Under the pieces are notes generated by a model, which made no database searches, was not told the DNA's origin, and saw nothing but the letters and a program-made list of their open reading frames with translations. Of a stretch of DNA of 64,000 nt, positions 11,587-22,630 are shown in pieces. How positions within the stretch are numbered: the stretch's first letter is position 1; each line of letters starts with the position of its first letter. The DNA comes from Panaeolus papilionaceus (lineage: Eukaryota; Basidiomycota; Agaricomycetes; Agaricales), in contig JADNRZ010000001.1 in NCBI GenBank assembly GCA_015501605.1, positions 930,001-994,000 of the forward strand, read 5' to 3'. A program made the translations under genes and the position numbers.

Positions 11587-12828
11587 TCAGGTGTTGATGT
11601 TGTGGATGGCCTTGTCACACATGTCATCATTGTAGTCGTAGAAATCGTCGCGCCAAGAGCCATTGTTGTTAGTGGATGATCTAGGCTGCCATTCTCCTCG
11701 CTTTCTTGATTCTCGGTCGATTCAATCCCAAGGGCTGAGCTTGGTCCATGGATTTGAAGGGGAGTGTTGACCGGAGGAGGCTTTCCTTTTCCCTTTCTTG
11801 TTCTTGATGATGGGGCCGGGGCAGGAGTTGAGACGATGACCAGGTGCTTCCTTCTTGCAATTCCAACAGATGAAGTCAGGACAGTCTGTTATGAAATGGT
11901 TGGGAACGGAGCACTTTAGGCAGAGTTGGGTGCCTTGTTTTAGCAGCGTGACGAGGTTACTGGTGGCAACAGGATCGAGGTTTTTGAACAGGTTTTTAGG
12001 ATCGCGGGACGCGAGTTCTGGTAGAGTCGGTGGTTGGGGAATGGGAAATGAGTAGTTGTAGGAGGGATTTTTATTATGTTTGAAGGTGTAGTTGTTGTTG
12101 GGTTCGTGACCAGCATATTTCTTCCTTTGCTCGGTGATGAGCTCCATGAGACGGTTTCTGCAGTTGGGGTTGTTGAAATGTTGTTGGCAGAAGGCCTCGA
12201 ACTGGCCGCATCCAACATCCCAGTTGTCGGTGGCTTTTCTGTGGAGGTTGTCACAGATTGCCATTAACTTGAGGATCTGTTTCTTGATTTCGTTGACGTT
12301 GCTATCCATGAAGCAGAAGTGGGGCAGGTGGTGATCTGAGAAAGGGAGTTTCCAGGTGAGGAGGTCGTAGTCTTCTTTGGTGCGAAAGATGTCCACGAAT
12401 TCTTTGAAGGTGATGGTGGTGCGGTCATGGGCGGAACCAGGGGTGACAGAGGGTGTCTCCCATCCTTTAGCTTGATAGAGGATGTTGACAAGTTCGGGGT
12501 CGTTGCCGTTGACGATTGTATTCTCGTGGATGTGGACGAGAGTTTCGAGGACGTTGTCGAGACTTTGAATCTCGGGGGTGTTGGACGAAGAGATTTCATG
12601 TCGATTGGCTTCTTCTTCAAGGAGGCGTCCTCGTTGTTTGGCTTCGGCGATGAGGGTTTTGGTGTGGGCAATGAATTCTTTGTCCGTCATGGATTGAGGG
12701 AAGACCAGGGAAGCAACAGTGGGAGGATCAGAGAAGGATCCTTGAGAGGGAGAACAGATACGGACAGTTTTGGCGATGGAGGAGGAGGAAGAGGAGGATG
12801 AAGATTTGAGAGCAGAGGTAGTAGTCAT
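11587..12828 (-). CDS. Extra ORF (ORF3) of chromovirus, double zinc-knuckle protein
   Basis: Starts with ATG at 12828, 70 bp after the pol stop, and is open for 368 codons to a TGA at 11722-11724. The frame then continues open to a second TGA at 11587 next to the polypurine tract. The first stop fits a CGA-to-TGA change, so the intact protein was probably about 413 residues. N-terminus: Ser run, then a helical region (DKEFIAHTKTLIAEAKQRGR). Near residues 303-336 are CX2CX4HX4C and CX2CX6HX4C knuckles. The knuckles suggest nucleic-acid binding; it resembles a second nucleocapsid more than an envelope protein (no membrane segments). A decayed copy of the same ORF is at 1-541, so it belongs to the family and is not a captured accident. 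Confidence 0.75.
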
Positions 12829-12899
12829 GTTGTTGGTAGGATAGCGAGCTTGTGTTTGGGTTGGGGATTCTAGGTGAGTTTGTGACGCTTCTTATAAGG

Positions 12900-15800
12900 T
12901 CAGAGAATGTCAGGGGCGTTGGCAAGGTTTTCTTCTGGTTCCCAGGAGTTGTGGAACAGTGGGAAGCCTTTCCATGAGACGAAGTATTCCCTCTTGCCCT
13001 GTTTTCCACAGTGTTTGTGAATTCGGTCTAATTTGTATTCTTCTTCTCTGCTGATGATGTCCGGAGGTGGTTGTGGGAAGTTCGGTCCATGTTCAGGTGT
13101 TTCAGAATATTCGGAGAGAAGGGTGGTGTGGAACATGTCATGGATCTTCCAGTAGTTCAGGAGTTTGAGGCGGTACGTGACGGGTCCCAGGACTTCGGTA
13201 ATTGGAAATGGACCTTCTCTTTTGGGCGAGATCTTCTTGTTGTGTCCGAGTTTCAGGTTCCGGGAGTCTAGCCACACTAAATCTCCTTTCTTGAACAGCG
13301 TGAATGGATTTTTGCTGAAGTTGATCATTCTATTCCTGGCGAGCATGTGAGCAGCGATAGCTTCTTGTTGGATTTTAAGGAGGGAAGCGAGCTTCTTGTC
13401 GACAGAAGGGTAGACCGTGTGTTCGAAAGCCAATGGGATCTGTGTGGGGCTTGTTCCCATCATGAGTTCGAAAGGGGAGTGGACGCGGTCAGAATGTCTT
13501 TGGTTGTTGTGGGTGAATTCGAGAGTGGGGAGAGCGTTGGGCCAGGATTCAGGATTTGTGATGCAGTAAATGGAAAGGTATACTTCAATTTCTTGGTTAA
13601 AGTGTTCTGTGGTGCCATCTGTCTGTGGATGATAGGCTGTGGAAAGTTTGGATTCGATGTTGAGGAGTCTGAGAAGTTCTTTGAAGGCATGGGCGGCGAA
13701 TCTGGGGTCATGATCTGAGGTAATTGAGTCAGGAAGTCCGAATCTTTTGTAAAGGTTGTCGAGTAAAAGTTTGGCTGTTCCTTCAGCGGTGATCGTTTTG
13801 GAACAAGGGATAAGAATTACCCCCTTCGTAAGGCCGTGGTCCACCACGGATAGAATAGAGTCATATCCAAGGGATGGCGGAAGGTCAGTGATTAGATCCA
13901 TTGATGTCTGGGCGAAGGGTTTTAGTGATTTTGGAGCGGGGATCGGCATTAGAGTGGGTCACGCAGGGTTTCGGTTGATCTTGAATTGTTGGCAGGTGGA
14001 GCATCCTTTGACATAGGCAGAGATAAATCGACGCATGCCCGGCCACCAATATGACGTGGCGACAGCGTTGTAAGTTTCGATTTGGCCAGGATGTCCAGCG
14101 GTGACAGGATCATGAAAATGCATTACTATGGATTTCCTGAGTTCGAGATTGTTTGGGATGTAGATTTTGTCTTTGTAGAAGAGTAACTTCCCATGGTCTC
14201 CTTCTTCAAAGGACCAATCATTGACTGATGTGCCGGAGGTGACATTGGTGTTCTTTAGTAGTGTTTTTAGGGCTTCCATGGCGTTTCTGTCGAGTGGTTG
14301 GGCATCGGCGATTTGTTTCTGAAGTTTGGTGTCGATAAGGTTGATAAACAGGGTTTCTGGAAGCATGGTGACATCGGTGTTTTCTTTGTTTTCTCCTTCC
14401 GGGATAAGGTCAGGTTGTTGTGAAAGCGCATCAGATTGGATCATTTTATGGCCAGGCATGTGTTCAAGTTTGATGTCGTACTCAGAAAGGATAAGGAACC
14501 ATCGTGCTTGCTGTCGATTAAGGTTCTGAGGGGAGTGCCAGTACGTGAGGTTCTTGTGGTCAGAGTGTACAACAGTCGTGTGGGGGGATCCTAAGATGTA
14601 ATGTTTCCATTCTTCAAGAGCTCTGATAACTCCAAGGAGTTCTCAGTCGAAGACTTGGTAGTTCTGCTCAGCGGGAGAGAAAGAACGGGAGAGGAAACAT
14701 ACTGGGTGTCGTTTTCTGTTGCTGTCGGTTTGGGTGAGAACAGCTCCATATGCGTACTGAGATGTGTCGGCTTCGATTTGGAATGGTCGGTTTTGGTCGG
14801 GCATCGCAAGAACTGGTTCCTTACTGAATCGGTCTTTGAGGTTGTCGAATGCGGTTTGATGAGTTTCGGTCCAGATGAAGGGTTGGTCTTTTTGGAGCAA
14901 GTCGTTCAGGGGTCTAGCAAGATCAGAATAGTGTCGGATGAACTTTCGGTAGAAGTTGCCAAAGCCTAGGAATGATTGGACTTGTTTGAGGGTCTTCGGA
15001 GTCGGCCAGTCTTTGATTCTGGAAATCTTGGCAGGGTCCATGGAGATCTTGTTGTGTTCAATGATGAATCCTAGGTAGGCGATCTTGGTCTTGTTGAATT
15101 CGCATTTCTCGGGTTTCAGGTAAAGGTCGTTTTCTTTCATAATCTGGAGTACTTCTTTGGTGTATTTTTCGAGGTCTTCTTCGTTCATGGCGTAGATCAG
15201 GATGTCGTCCATGTAGATGATGATGTATCCGTTTTCAACTTGTTGGATGAAGAGGTGATCCATCATCGATTGGAAAGTCGCTGGGGAATTACAAAGGCCA
15301 AAGAACATAACCAGGGGTTCGAAGAGGCCATACTTGGTCTTGAAAGCTGCCTTCCATTCGTCATCTTCTTTGATGTGGACGTTGTTGTAGCCCCATCGAA
15401 CGTCAAGTTTGGTGAAGTGCTTGGCGCCTTGGAGCTTGTCCATGAGATTGGTGACGAGAGGGAGTGGGTAGGCGTTCTTTATGGTTCCTTCGTTCAGGTG
15501 TCTGTAGTCTTGGCATGGTCTGAGTTTGCCATCCTTCTTTGAGACGTAGAAGAATCCAGCTGCTTGCAGGGAGTTGCTGTGGCAAATAGTTCCTTTACTG
15601 AGATGTTCTTCGAGGAAGTTCTTGGTGGCATCGTCTTGTTCGCGCGAAAGTGAGTAGACTTTTGCAGATTTCGGAACGAAGTCGGGTTTGAGCTTGATTT
15701 CATGGTCCCAAGGTTTCTGGGCAGGCAAGGTCGAAGAGGCTTCTTCGCTAAAAACAGATATCCAGGGATGGAATTCGGGAGGAACGATTTTGATTGGGTC

Positions 15801-16512
15801 GGTTTCATTGGTCTTTTTGTCAAACTTCTGAGCAAAAGCTTGGGAGTGTGTCAGAGTCGTGTCGATCCAGATTTCTTGGGTTTCTTCGGTCAGTTCTCCT
15901 TCCATAAAAGAGATGATTAAGTTGTCGGTCGTTAGTCGGTCGGGTCGGATCAGGTTCGTGTTCTTCCCAAGCATCTTCTTAACATGGAGTTCCAGTTGAG
16001 AGATGGTTCGTTCTTCGATAATAGTCGAGTCGGTCGGGTACCAGTCGGGTATCAGGTTTGTCGTGCCATTTAGGTGTTCTTCTCTGTCAGGTTCGTTCTC
16101 AATAGGTGTCCGCCAGTTTAAGGAAGCATTCTTCCAGTCGATCTCGGGGTTCGTGTCCTGCAGCCAGGGTAGCCCCAAGATAATCTTCTGATTTCCTAAC
16201 CCAGTAACTAGGAAATCGGTCTTCTTGATCTTGTCGTAGATCTTCAGGCTCAGTGTCATTCGGTGGGAAATAGTACCTTTCTTGTTCGCGGTGCCGTCTA
16301 CGTTTCGGACTAGGATCGGGGTTTGGAGAGGCGTCAAGGGAAATCCGTGGGTTTTGACAAACGATTGGTCGATGAAAATGCCGGCTGCTCCGGAGTTGAG
16401 GAGAGCTTGGGTATGCAAGGGTTCGGCGGTTCTCAGTTGTTCACACTTGATAGTTGCAGGGACAGAAAATGATTCATTGTGAGCTATCAAAGCGGAGCAG
16501 ACTGATACATAA
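12900..16512 (-). pseudogene. pol: Chromovirus pol (PR-RT-RNaseH-IN-chromodomain), two nonsense codons
   Basis: One frame from the gag border (first unambiguous residues near 16490) to 12900. Protease: ALLNSGAAGIFID at about 16395, where the catalytic Asp of the usual DSG is Asn. RT: YVSKKDGKLRPCQDYRHLN and the YMDD catalytic box. RNase H begins EADTSQYAYGAVL. Integrase: HHCC zinc domain (HFHD..GHPG..GCSTCQQFK), DDE core (MDLITDLPP, TSDHDPRF, TDGTTEHFNQE). C-terminus: chromodomain (REYFVSWKGFPLFHNSWEPEENL), which in chromoviruses directs integration to modified histones. TGA stops at 14643-14645 and 13959-13961 both fit CGA-to-TGA changes. Otherwise full length, so inactivation looks recent. 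Confidence 0.9.
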
Positions 16513-16537
16513 GGTTTAGACGTTGAGGCAAAACCTT

Positions 16538-17949
16538 TTAGGAAAAATCCTGTTCTTGCATTTCAGAGGCGAATTCGGAGCGTTCTTCTTCGTTGAGATC
16601 TTGATAGAAGGCATGGATGTGCTTGGCGAAGTCTTTTGGGTTTCTAGTCGGGCCGTTGTAGCGGTTTGGTGCGTTCTGGTTCTGGTTCTGTTTCCCGGAA
16701 TCGCAATTGGGACAAAACTTGGAGATGTGACCGGTTTGGTGGCAGCGGAAGCAAGCGCCACTCTTCATGTGGTCGGCGCGTTTGACTTTGGTGAGGTTGA
16801 TTTGTTTGGTGAACTTGAACCCCATTTGGTTAGAGGTGAAGTGTTTGGCTGGTTTCTTGTTGAGGAAAGGGAAGGTCTCTCTCCATAAGGTGTCAGCTTC
16901 AGCTGCTCGATCCATCCATTCGGCCAGGGTCTTTGGTGCGTCTTTCTTGGTCGTAAGTTTGTTGACAATCGGTTTTTTCAAGGACTTGGTGTAGAGTCCA
17001 ATCAGCAAATCTTCGGCTTCTCCTACTTCTTGTCCAGGTCTGGTCCTAGGGAAGGTGTATCCTGCGGTAAACATTGCGTTCTTGAAGGCAGTGTTGTGGG
17101 CTTCGACTGTTCCTTCTTGTTTAACGTCCTTGAGTGCCTTCCTCGCGTGTTTCTTCTCGAGTCGTGGAGCGAATTCCTGTTTGAAGTATTTGAGGAAATC
17201 TTTGTACATTCCGTAGGAGACGGGGTGGTTGTTGTTGACAGATTCCTTGAATTTCTGGTTGAGGAAACATCTCTTCCATTCCAATGCTTCGCGATCTCCT
17301 TTCTCTCCTTCAGCGAAGTGGGAGAGAACAAAGGCGATCTTCTTGTTGTTGGTGTCGTAGATGTGGTCATTGATGACAAGGTAGGACATGCAATCGGTGA
17401 GGAAGTGTTGGGCGCAGGTACAGTTTCCGGTGAATTTCTCTGGTGCTCCGAGATTGAGTTCCTTTGAGCTTCGGCCATAGCCTGAAGAGGAAGGGGAATA
17501 GTTTCGGCGAGGAGACGGGGTCGGAGATCTAGGTAGGCCTGGGCCACGTCTTGGGGAATCTGGTGGAGTTCTTCCTGATCGGCCCCCAGAACCTGGTTGT
17601 CTGAATGGGGGTCGTCCTCGAGGAAGGTCAGGGTTGGGATCCTCTGCGAATCTTTCTCTCTGTATTCCGATTCCAGCAAAGGGTGCTGGTCTGATGATTC
17701 GGGTTCCTTGGTCTGAATCGCATGGTTCTCCTTTGAGAGGTCCTCTGTTTTGAAAGAGGCTGGTGTTTCCTTTGACAGAGGAGTATCAGACAGCAGATTC
17801 GATGGTAGGAAGCTGAGAGGCAGAGAGAGAGACGGGGCTTCAGTGAGGTAACAAGGTTCTCCGGTAAACGGGGCTTGGACAGGAGTGTCCCAAGACTGAA
17901 CATGGGTTTCGGGTTGGATGGTGGTTTCAGTGGTAGTTTCAGTGGCCAT
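16538..17949 (-). pseudogene. gag: Chromovirus gag with internal frameshift
   Basis: The acidic, Pro/Ser-rich N-terminal part reads from ATG at 17949 (MATETTTET...) to about 17465. The capsid part (from KELNLGAPEKF through MSYLVINDH, FAEGEKGDREALEWK and KYFKQEFAPR) is in another frame. One frameshift near 17461-17475 separates them. The C-terminal part holds a nucleocapsid CX2CX4HX4C knuckle (CFRCHQTGHISKFC), and the ORF ends TAA at 16538. A run of five T just before this stop would allow -1 slippage into pol. The frameshift could be a mutation in this copy. Confidence 0.8.
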
Positions 17950-18309
17950 TTGAGAAGCGATTTCGGTGCTGAATTTTGGGGTTCGTGTTATTTCGGTTTC
18001 TTGTTCGCGAGGAATATCGGGGCTGTCAAGACTTTGATAAAATTCTGGTTCCTCTTCTTTGGGCGAATCGGGTTCTAAATCTTCTGGGATTTGTTCGGGT
18101 TGTTCGGTTTCGGTGGCCTTTGTTTTGCCTTTCTTGCTTGACAGTTCAGGTCCTTTAGGGACAGATCTGGATGCAGGTCATTGTCCAACGGTGTTGCTTG
18201 GAGAGATAGCCAAGGATCCGAATCGCGGTCGGAAGGTCTTCTTTGGTGGAAAAGCCGTCTTGAGTAGGGGTGGGGACTATCGCGTCAACGACGGATAGTG
18301 TACTGGAGA

Positions 18310-18322
18310 TAGCTAGTTCTTT
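18310..18322 (-). promoter_or_regulatory. Primer-binding site, self-complementary to R region
   Basis: Immediately inside the 5' LTR the element strand reads AAAGAACTAGCTA. It is the exact complement of TAGCTAGTTCTTT, found in the LTR about 33 bp after TATATAAA, where transcription should start. This is the arrangement of Tf1/sushi-type self-primed elements, in which the 5' end of the RNA folds back as primer, instead of a tRNA. Confidence 0.7.
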
Positions 18323-18900
18323 TGTTACAATAGCTCGACGGGCGCTTGCAGTTAAGGCCTTTGAGCTCGTCGGGGTCGGGTTCAGAAGAAGGTTTGTTTG
18401 TTCACTTGCGTGATAAGTTCGATATCGTTCTAAGAATGCCACTGCGTACACGCGCTACGCTGGTATTGTCTTAGAAGAGAGCAAGAAGAGTAAGATCGTT
18501 GTAGAAGTGTTGTTCTATTTGAAGTTAAAGAACTAGCTAAAGAACAAGGGTATAGACTACGGTGTTTATATAGATATCTAGCGAGGCTGTGCGTGTAAAT
18601 GCCAAGTAGATAAGGTGAGAAATATGTGAGTCAGAAGTAAGGTCTGCAGTAGAAATGAGTCATAAGTATGGGCAAGATGAGTAAGGAGACAAGTCATAGA
18701 TAGGAGAATGAAGTGGAGCGACAGCGGGAATGAAGGTGGAGCGGGGTTCGGAGTTAGGAAGAAGATGTGGGGCTCCGGAGATAGGAAATGGACGAGATAT
18801 AAGTACAAAGAGAGATAATAGTACACGGAGATAAGATGAAGAGAGATAACAGTCCGGATAAGATAAAGAAAGGAAGGGGAGAAAAAGAGACAACGTAACA
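18323..18900 (-). repeat. 5' LTR of chromovirus
   Basis: 578 bp, TGTTAC...GTAACA. On the element strand a TATATAAA box (complement near 18569) is followed by the predicted start and self-primer segment TAGCTAGTTCTTT. Target duplicate GCCAG follows at 18901. Confidence 0.95.
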
Positions 18901-18905
18901 GCCAG

Positions 18906-19544
18906 GCCTTGCCACTTCAAACTTGTATGTGTTTGACTCCAGATCTGACTCCTCCTATGTTTGCGTGAATTCTCACTATATCTTTCAGCATTTAGGTCAT
19001 TATATATGCTCCTGTTTTCATACTTTGCACTGAAGGCAAGCTACCTTACTGTTCACAAAACTTAGCATTGTGTTCTAATTGTCTGTTTTCAGATACATAT
19101 AGGGCTGTTGTGGTGTGCCGACCGCATATATCAACACAGTCAACAAACAACGTGAGCCCCCCTTGGAGCATTTTGTCTAGGTTATGGTACATGATGTATT
19201 ACTAGTACTACCAAGCAGTGGTAGATATCAATAAATGATTTTTAAATGATTTTTGTGATTTGTGCAATTCTGAGCAGGAGGTGGTTTTATCATTTATGTA
19301 AGCATCCACAGAATAAATAAGATATTGAGCTCGTAAGAGTCCTGAAGGATGGAATCTCATTCTAATGACCTTGCAAGGCCAGATAATAATTAGAACTGAA
19401 ATAATTCTTTAGACTTGACAAATCCTTAGTGAACCTTGAAAGGCCTTTGGATTTTTTCTAGTCCCACATATTGCCGAATAAGGCTGAGTAGCCTTTCAAT
19501 GACCTTAGGACAGCCTTAGTGCCTTTCAAGGCATGAAAATGTTC
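18906..19544. other. Non-coding, AT-rich, CCTT/AAGG-rich toward its end
   Basis: No gene recognised. 19340-19540 contains several CCTTGCAAGG / CCTTTCAAGG / CCTTAGG short palindromic motifs, probably the inner part of the interrupted TIR element. Confidence 0.4.
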
Positions 19545-20792
19545 TTAGGTGGCCTTTTCATGCATGCGACATTTCGCTGATGTCATGTGCAAGGTATTGT
19601 GTGCATGGGTTGAAACAGGTGGTGCATACAGCACAGACGGAGCCACTGTAGCACTGATAGAAACACCTGGGGGTGGTTGTGGCAAGGAGGTATCATGATA
19701 AAATGAGGGCAGAACACAGGAAGGCAGTGGTGGTGATGTCATTGAATCAGAAGGGGGTACAGACCTCAGGCAGCTTGAGTGGCAGCTGGATTCTAAATCC
19801 TTGAAAGTAGCTAATGAGGGTGATGGCACAACCCTGGTAAGCAATTCGACATCCTCCTGTGTCTTTGCAAGTCAGTGAACAATATCAGGATTGGAAGGGG
19901 CCTGTTTGAAACCAGAAGATTAGATGACTGCAACACACAGCATTGATCTCAATTAAAACACTCACCAAACCTCCTTCACCTGCACCTGCATCTGCCCATG
20001 CTGTATTTCTCATCCTTGCCTCCTCATGCAACTGATCTTGTTCTAACTTGGGGATATAGGGTGATTTGACAAGAATTGTCTCTGCCTATCATTCTCATTA
20101 GCACTTATGGGTAAATTTAAAATCACTAATTATATGCAACCAGTCAAGAATCTTAGTGTGCTCTTTCGGTATTTGAGATGGTAGATTGGCTGTAGTGGTA
20201 TTGAGTGGGGCTTGCATCATGTGATGAGGAATAGGCTGATTTATTGCCTTTGGAAAGAGTTCTTGCTCTTGGATGAATGCTGTGTTCTTCTTTGGAGGTC
20301 CTTTCCTTGGCTTTGATTTTGATACACCTGCGGCCTGTGGACCTTGGTGCATGTGATGTGCTGCTGGACTATTAATTCTATTTCAAGTATTCAGCCAAGT
20401 AGATATTAGAAATTAGAATGACAAAACATACCACCCCCAGCTCTCCCTATCCTGGCTCAAAGAGTGCAAAGCCTCCTTTAATGCAGTCTTGTTACCAGAC
20501 TGTGGCAAGTTCAGCAATGAACACCATTCTTTCAACTTCTTCTTTGCTGCTCCTTTTCCAGCACTAAAAAGTAATGTGAGCACAATGATTACATATGAAG
20601 ACAACAAAAGGCAGAGCACTTACATGTTGTCCTCCTGCTCTCTACCTCCTGCATAGATAAATGTAGCATTTCGACATCACAGTCCTGTGGATTTGCCAGG
20701 GCAGGGGTGAAAACATGGCCAGGTTCTACTGGAATGTGGTCTTGATCCAGGTCCATGTTGTTGAGATTTGTATTAGGGATCAGGGAAGTCAT
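19545..20792 (-). pseudogene. SAP-like domain protein, probably decayed
   Basis: Exon-like frames follow each other on the minus strand. The first (from ATG at 20792) gives an Asp/Asn-rich start (MDLDQDHIPVEPGH). The next holds LKEWCSLLNLPQSGNKTALKEALHSL, which matches the SAP pattern (L..WC..L.LP.SGNK..L), a DNA-binding helix-extended-helix motif. The third is Lys/Pro-rich (about 20098-20352), and a Pro/Ser-rich frame lies at 19545-19844. Likely splice signals separate them. CpG is almost absent. SAP-domain ORFs without other domains are frequent in mushroom repeats, so this may belong to a transposon. Function unknown; exon limits are approximate. Confidence 0.4.
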
Positions 20793-21658
20793 TGGGATTA
20801 CAAGGATGTTAGTGTGATAGTAGAGAAAGCAGAGGAATAGAAGAAGGTGGGAGAGGATGGATAGGGTACCAAGATGAAAACAGAGGTGCTGTAGGTGTAC
20901 AATGAGAGGGTCATTGAGGCCCTCAGCTGAGTTGTTTGGTGTTTGGGCTGCCAACAATCCATATGAGGTGATTACTGAGAATGTTGAATAGCAAGCACAC
21001 TAATGCAACAAAATTCCTGTCCAATCAAAGAAAAAAAGCAGGCATCAGTTTTGATGATCAATAGGTAAGGCCTTAGCAAGGAAAAATGAGAGGCAGAAAG
21101 GGGAAGAGAGCAGACTGGGAAGAAGGCAAAGGCATTTTGCACAGGTGCAGCACACAAAAGAGAATGGTTGAGCAGGTCATCAGAAGATAGGGATTGAATT
21201 AAACTTGGGACACTGATAGTACAGGTAATATAGATAACAAAAACGACAACAGGAAGGATGAAAAACACTAACAATGCTAATGACACTGGGGAGAACAGCC
21301 TGGAAAGCACTGATGACAGGACTGAGCTGAACAGCAAAGGCTGTTGCCAAATACCACTAACCCACACTATTGTCAGTGAACAGTCTCTGGAGCCAAAGAG
21401 TCACAGTTAAGCTTCTACCTGCCAAATGACATGACATTGGGCTTATGTCAGTCAATTGGACTGTGAAACTCACAACAGAAGCACCTTACAAGCTACTGTA
21501 ACAGTGTGTATGTAAATGTGACCTAAAAATGATTGTCACATGTCACATAGTCTTCTGTGACAGATAGTGTCTAGCAGTGATAGAAAAAATTAGCAGTGAC
21601 ATGTATATATGTGACAGATTTAGCTAAATTAGGAAATAACTACAATGAGAGAAGTCTT
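20793..21658. other. No clear gene; hydrophobic minus-strand frame
   Basis: A 131-codon minus-strand frame (20972-21367) is rich in Leu/Phe/Val and could form membrane segments, but it has no recognisable family and lies in CpG-poor DNA. I do not call it a gene. Confidence 0.35.
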
Positions 21659-22630
21659 CAACAGGGTTTCTTGAAAACATACAGTCATTTAGCAGTCCTT
21701 GCAACAGCCAAATTTAATAAACATGTAAAAATAAGCTATCTCTACATTAGTCTGAAATAAAAACAAAGGAAAATGCAAAACCAGCCAGTGTAGAGTACAA
21801 ATGATCAAAACATGCAACAAGAAACAGAATCAGTCCTTGCAACAGGATGCCATCAGATGCCAGATGCATAGAACAAGACATGGTTGTGATGTGGGCCACA
21901 ACCATCTGTCAAGATAGGTGCCCACTTGTTAATCACATCAAATATCAAAGGGTTAATCAGCAGCATTCATAGGCCATGAGTGGTGCAAAGAGTCAAATGT
22001 TCTCTTCTTGAAGGCTCCTCAATTTACATGAAGTTAGCACTCTTTCAAGTGTGTAAAAGTGACAATAAATTTGTTTGGATATAGACAATTGGGAATATGA
22101 AAAAAAAAAAAGCAAAAAAAAAGCAACATTTTGACATATGAATCAGGTATGAAGCATATTTAGCCTATTTTTGCTCTTCTCTTGGTTCACATCTTGAGAT
22201 TGTGCAGCAGAATCCCTACATAGAGCTAGAATATAAAAGGAAATATATAAAAGAACATATATGCCAAGTTACAAAGTTGTTGAGTGCAGAATGGTGGAGA
22301 AATTTGAGTTTGTATTAAGGAGTGTTCCTATTGCAAGGACTGCTAAATGACTGTAAGTTGACTGACAGTCAATCAACAATGTTGGTCAATGGTCAATTGA
22401 CTGACCAGAAGTCAATTGAAAGTCCTGAGACAAAAGTTGGTTGTCAGTCCACATTTGGCAGAGAAACTGGGAGTGGACTGACTGTTGACCAAAAGTTGAT
22501 TGAAAGTCAATCAATATCAATGTGACATTCTACTCTGAAAGTCACATTTATGTAAAAATACCAGACCAACACTCAACTGACTTTCGGTTGACAGTCAGAT
22601 GGTTGATTGAAAGTTAGTCAAATTACCTGG
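21659..22630. repeat. MITE-like element, copy B, split by an inserted TA-flanked MITE
   Basis: Left end CAACAGGGTTTCTTGAAAACA at 21659-21679, then interrupted at TA (21680-21681), resuming at 22354 with AAGTTGACTGACAGTC and ending near 22630 (ACCTGGG). Copy A (2593-2905) is uninterrupted at the same spot, reading AAAACATAAGTTGACTG. Confidence 0.65.
21682..22353. mobile_element. 672-bp MITE, TA target duplication, 23-bp TIRs
   Basis: The termini are perfect inverted repeats CAGTCATTTAGCAGTCCTTGCAA and its complement. The flanking dinucleotide is TA on both sides, and copy A at 2593-2905 shows the empty site with a single TA. TA duplication and CAGT termini fit the Tc1/mariner-pogo-Fot1 superfamily. 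No transposase ORF, so non-autonomous. An A-rich stretch lies near 22100-22125. Confidence 0.8.

Larger units (their letters stand above)
10978..18900 (-). mobile_element. Full-length Ty3/gypsy chromovirus
   Basis: A complete 7923-bp element on the minus strand. Two 578-bp LTRs of near-identical sequence start TGTTAC and end GTAACA, and are flanked by a perfect 5-bp duplication GCCAG (10973-10977 and 18901-18905). Internal order on the element strand is PBS, gag, pol (protease, RT, RNase H, integrase, chromodomain), an extra zinc-knuckle ORF, polypurine tract. CpG is frequent, unlike the flanks, so it is younger than its surroundings. It carries a gag frameshift, three TGA stops and a protease active-site change, so this copy is probably not autonomous. 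Confidence 0.95.
10389..19580. mobile_element. Possible TIR element interrupted by the LTR retrotransposon
   Basis: The inverted ends are CATCAGC[A/G]AAATGTCGC[G/A]TGCAT near 10389 and its complement near 19580. Behind them both sides carry related CCTT...AAGG-rich stretches over roughly 100-200 bp. Subtracting the 7923-bp retrotransposon and its GCCAG duplicate leaves about 1.26 kb. Outer target duplication not identified. Tentative. Confidence 0.35.

Noticed and set aside
12427..15542. Plus-strand ORFs across the chromovirus (for example 12427-12801, 13347-13718, 15240-15542)
   Set aside because: Mirror frames of gag/pol with no recognisable domain.
20972..21367. Hydrophobic 131-codon minus-strand ORF as a membrane protein
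   Set aside because: No start context, no family, lies in CpG-poor repeat DNA.
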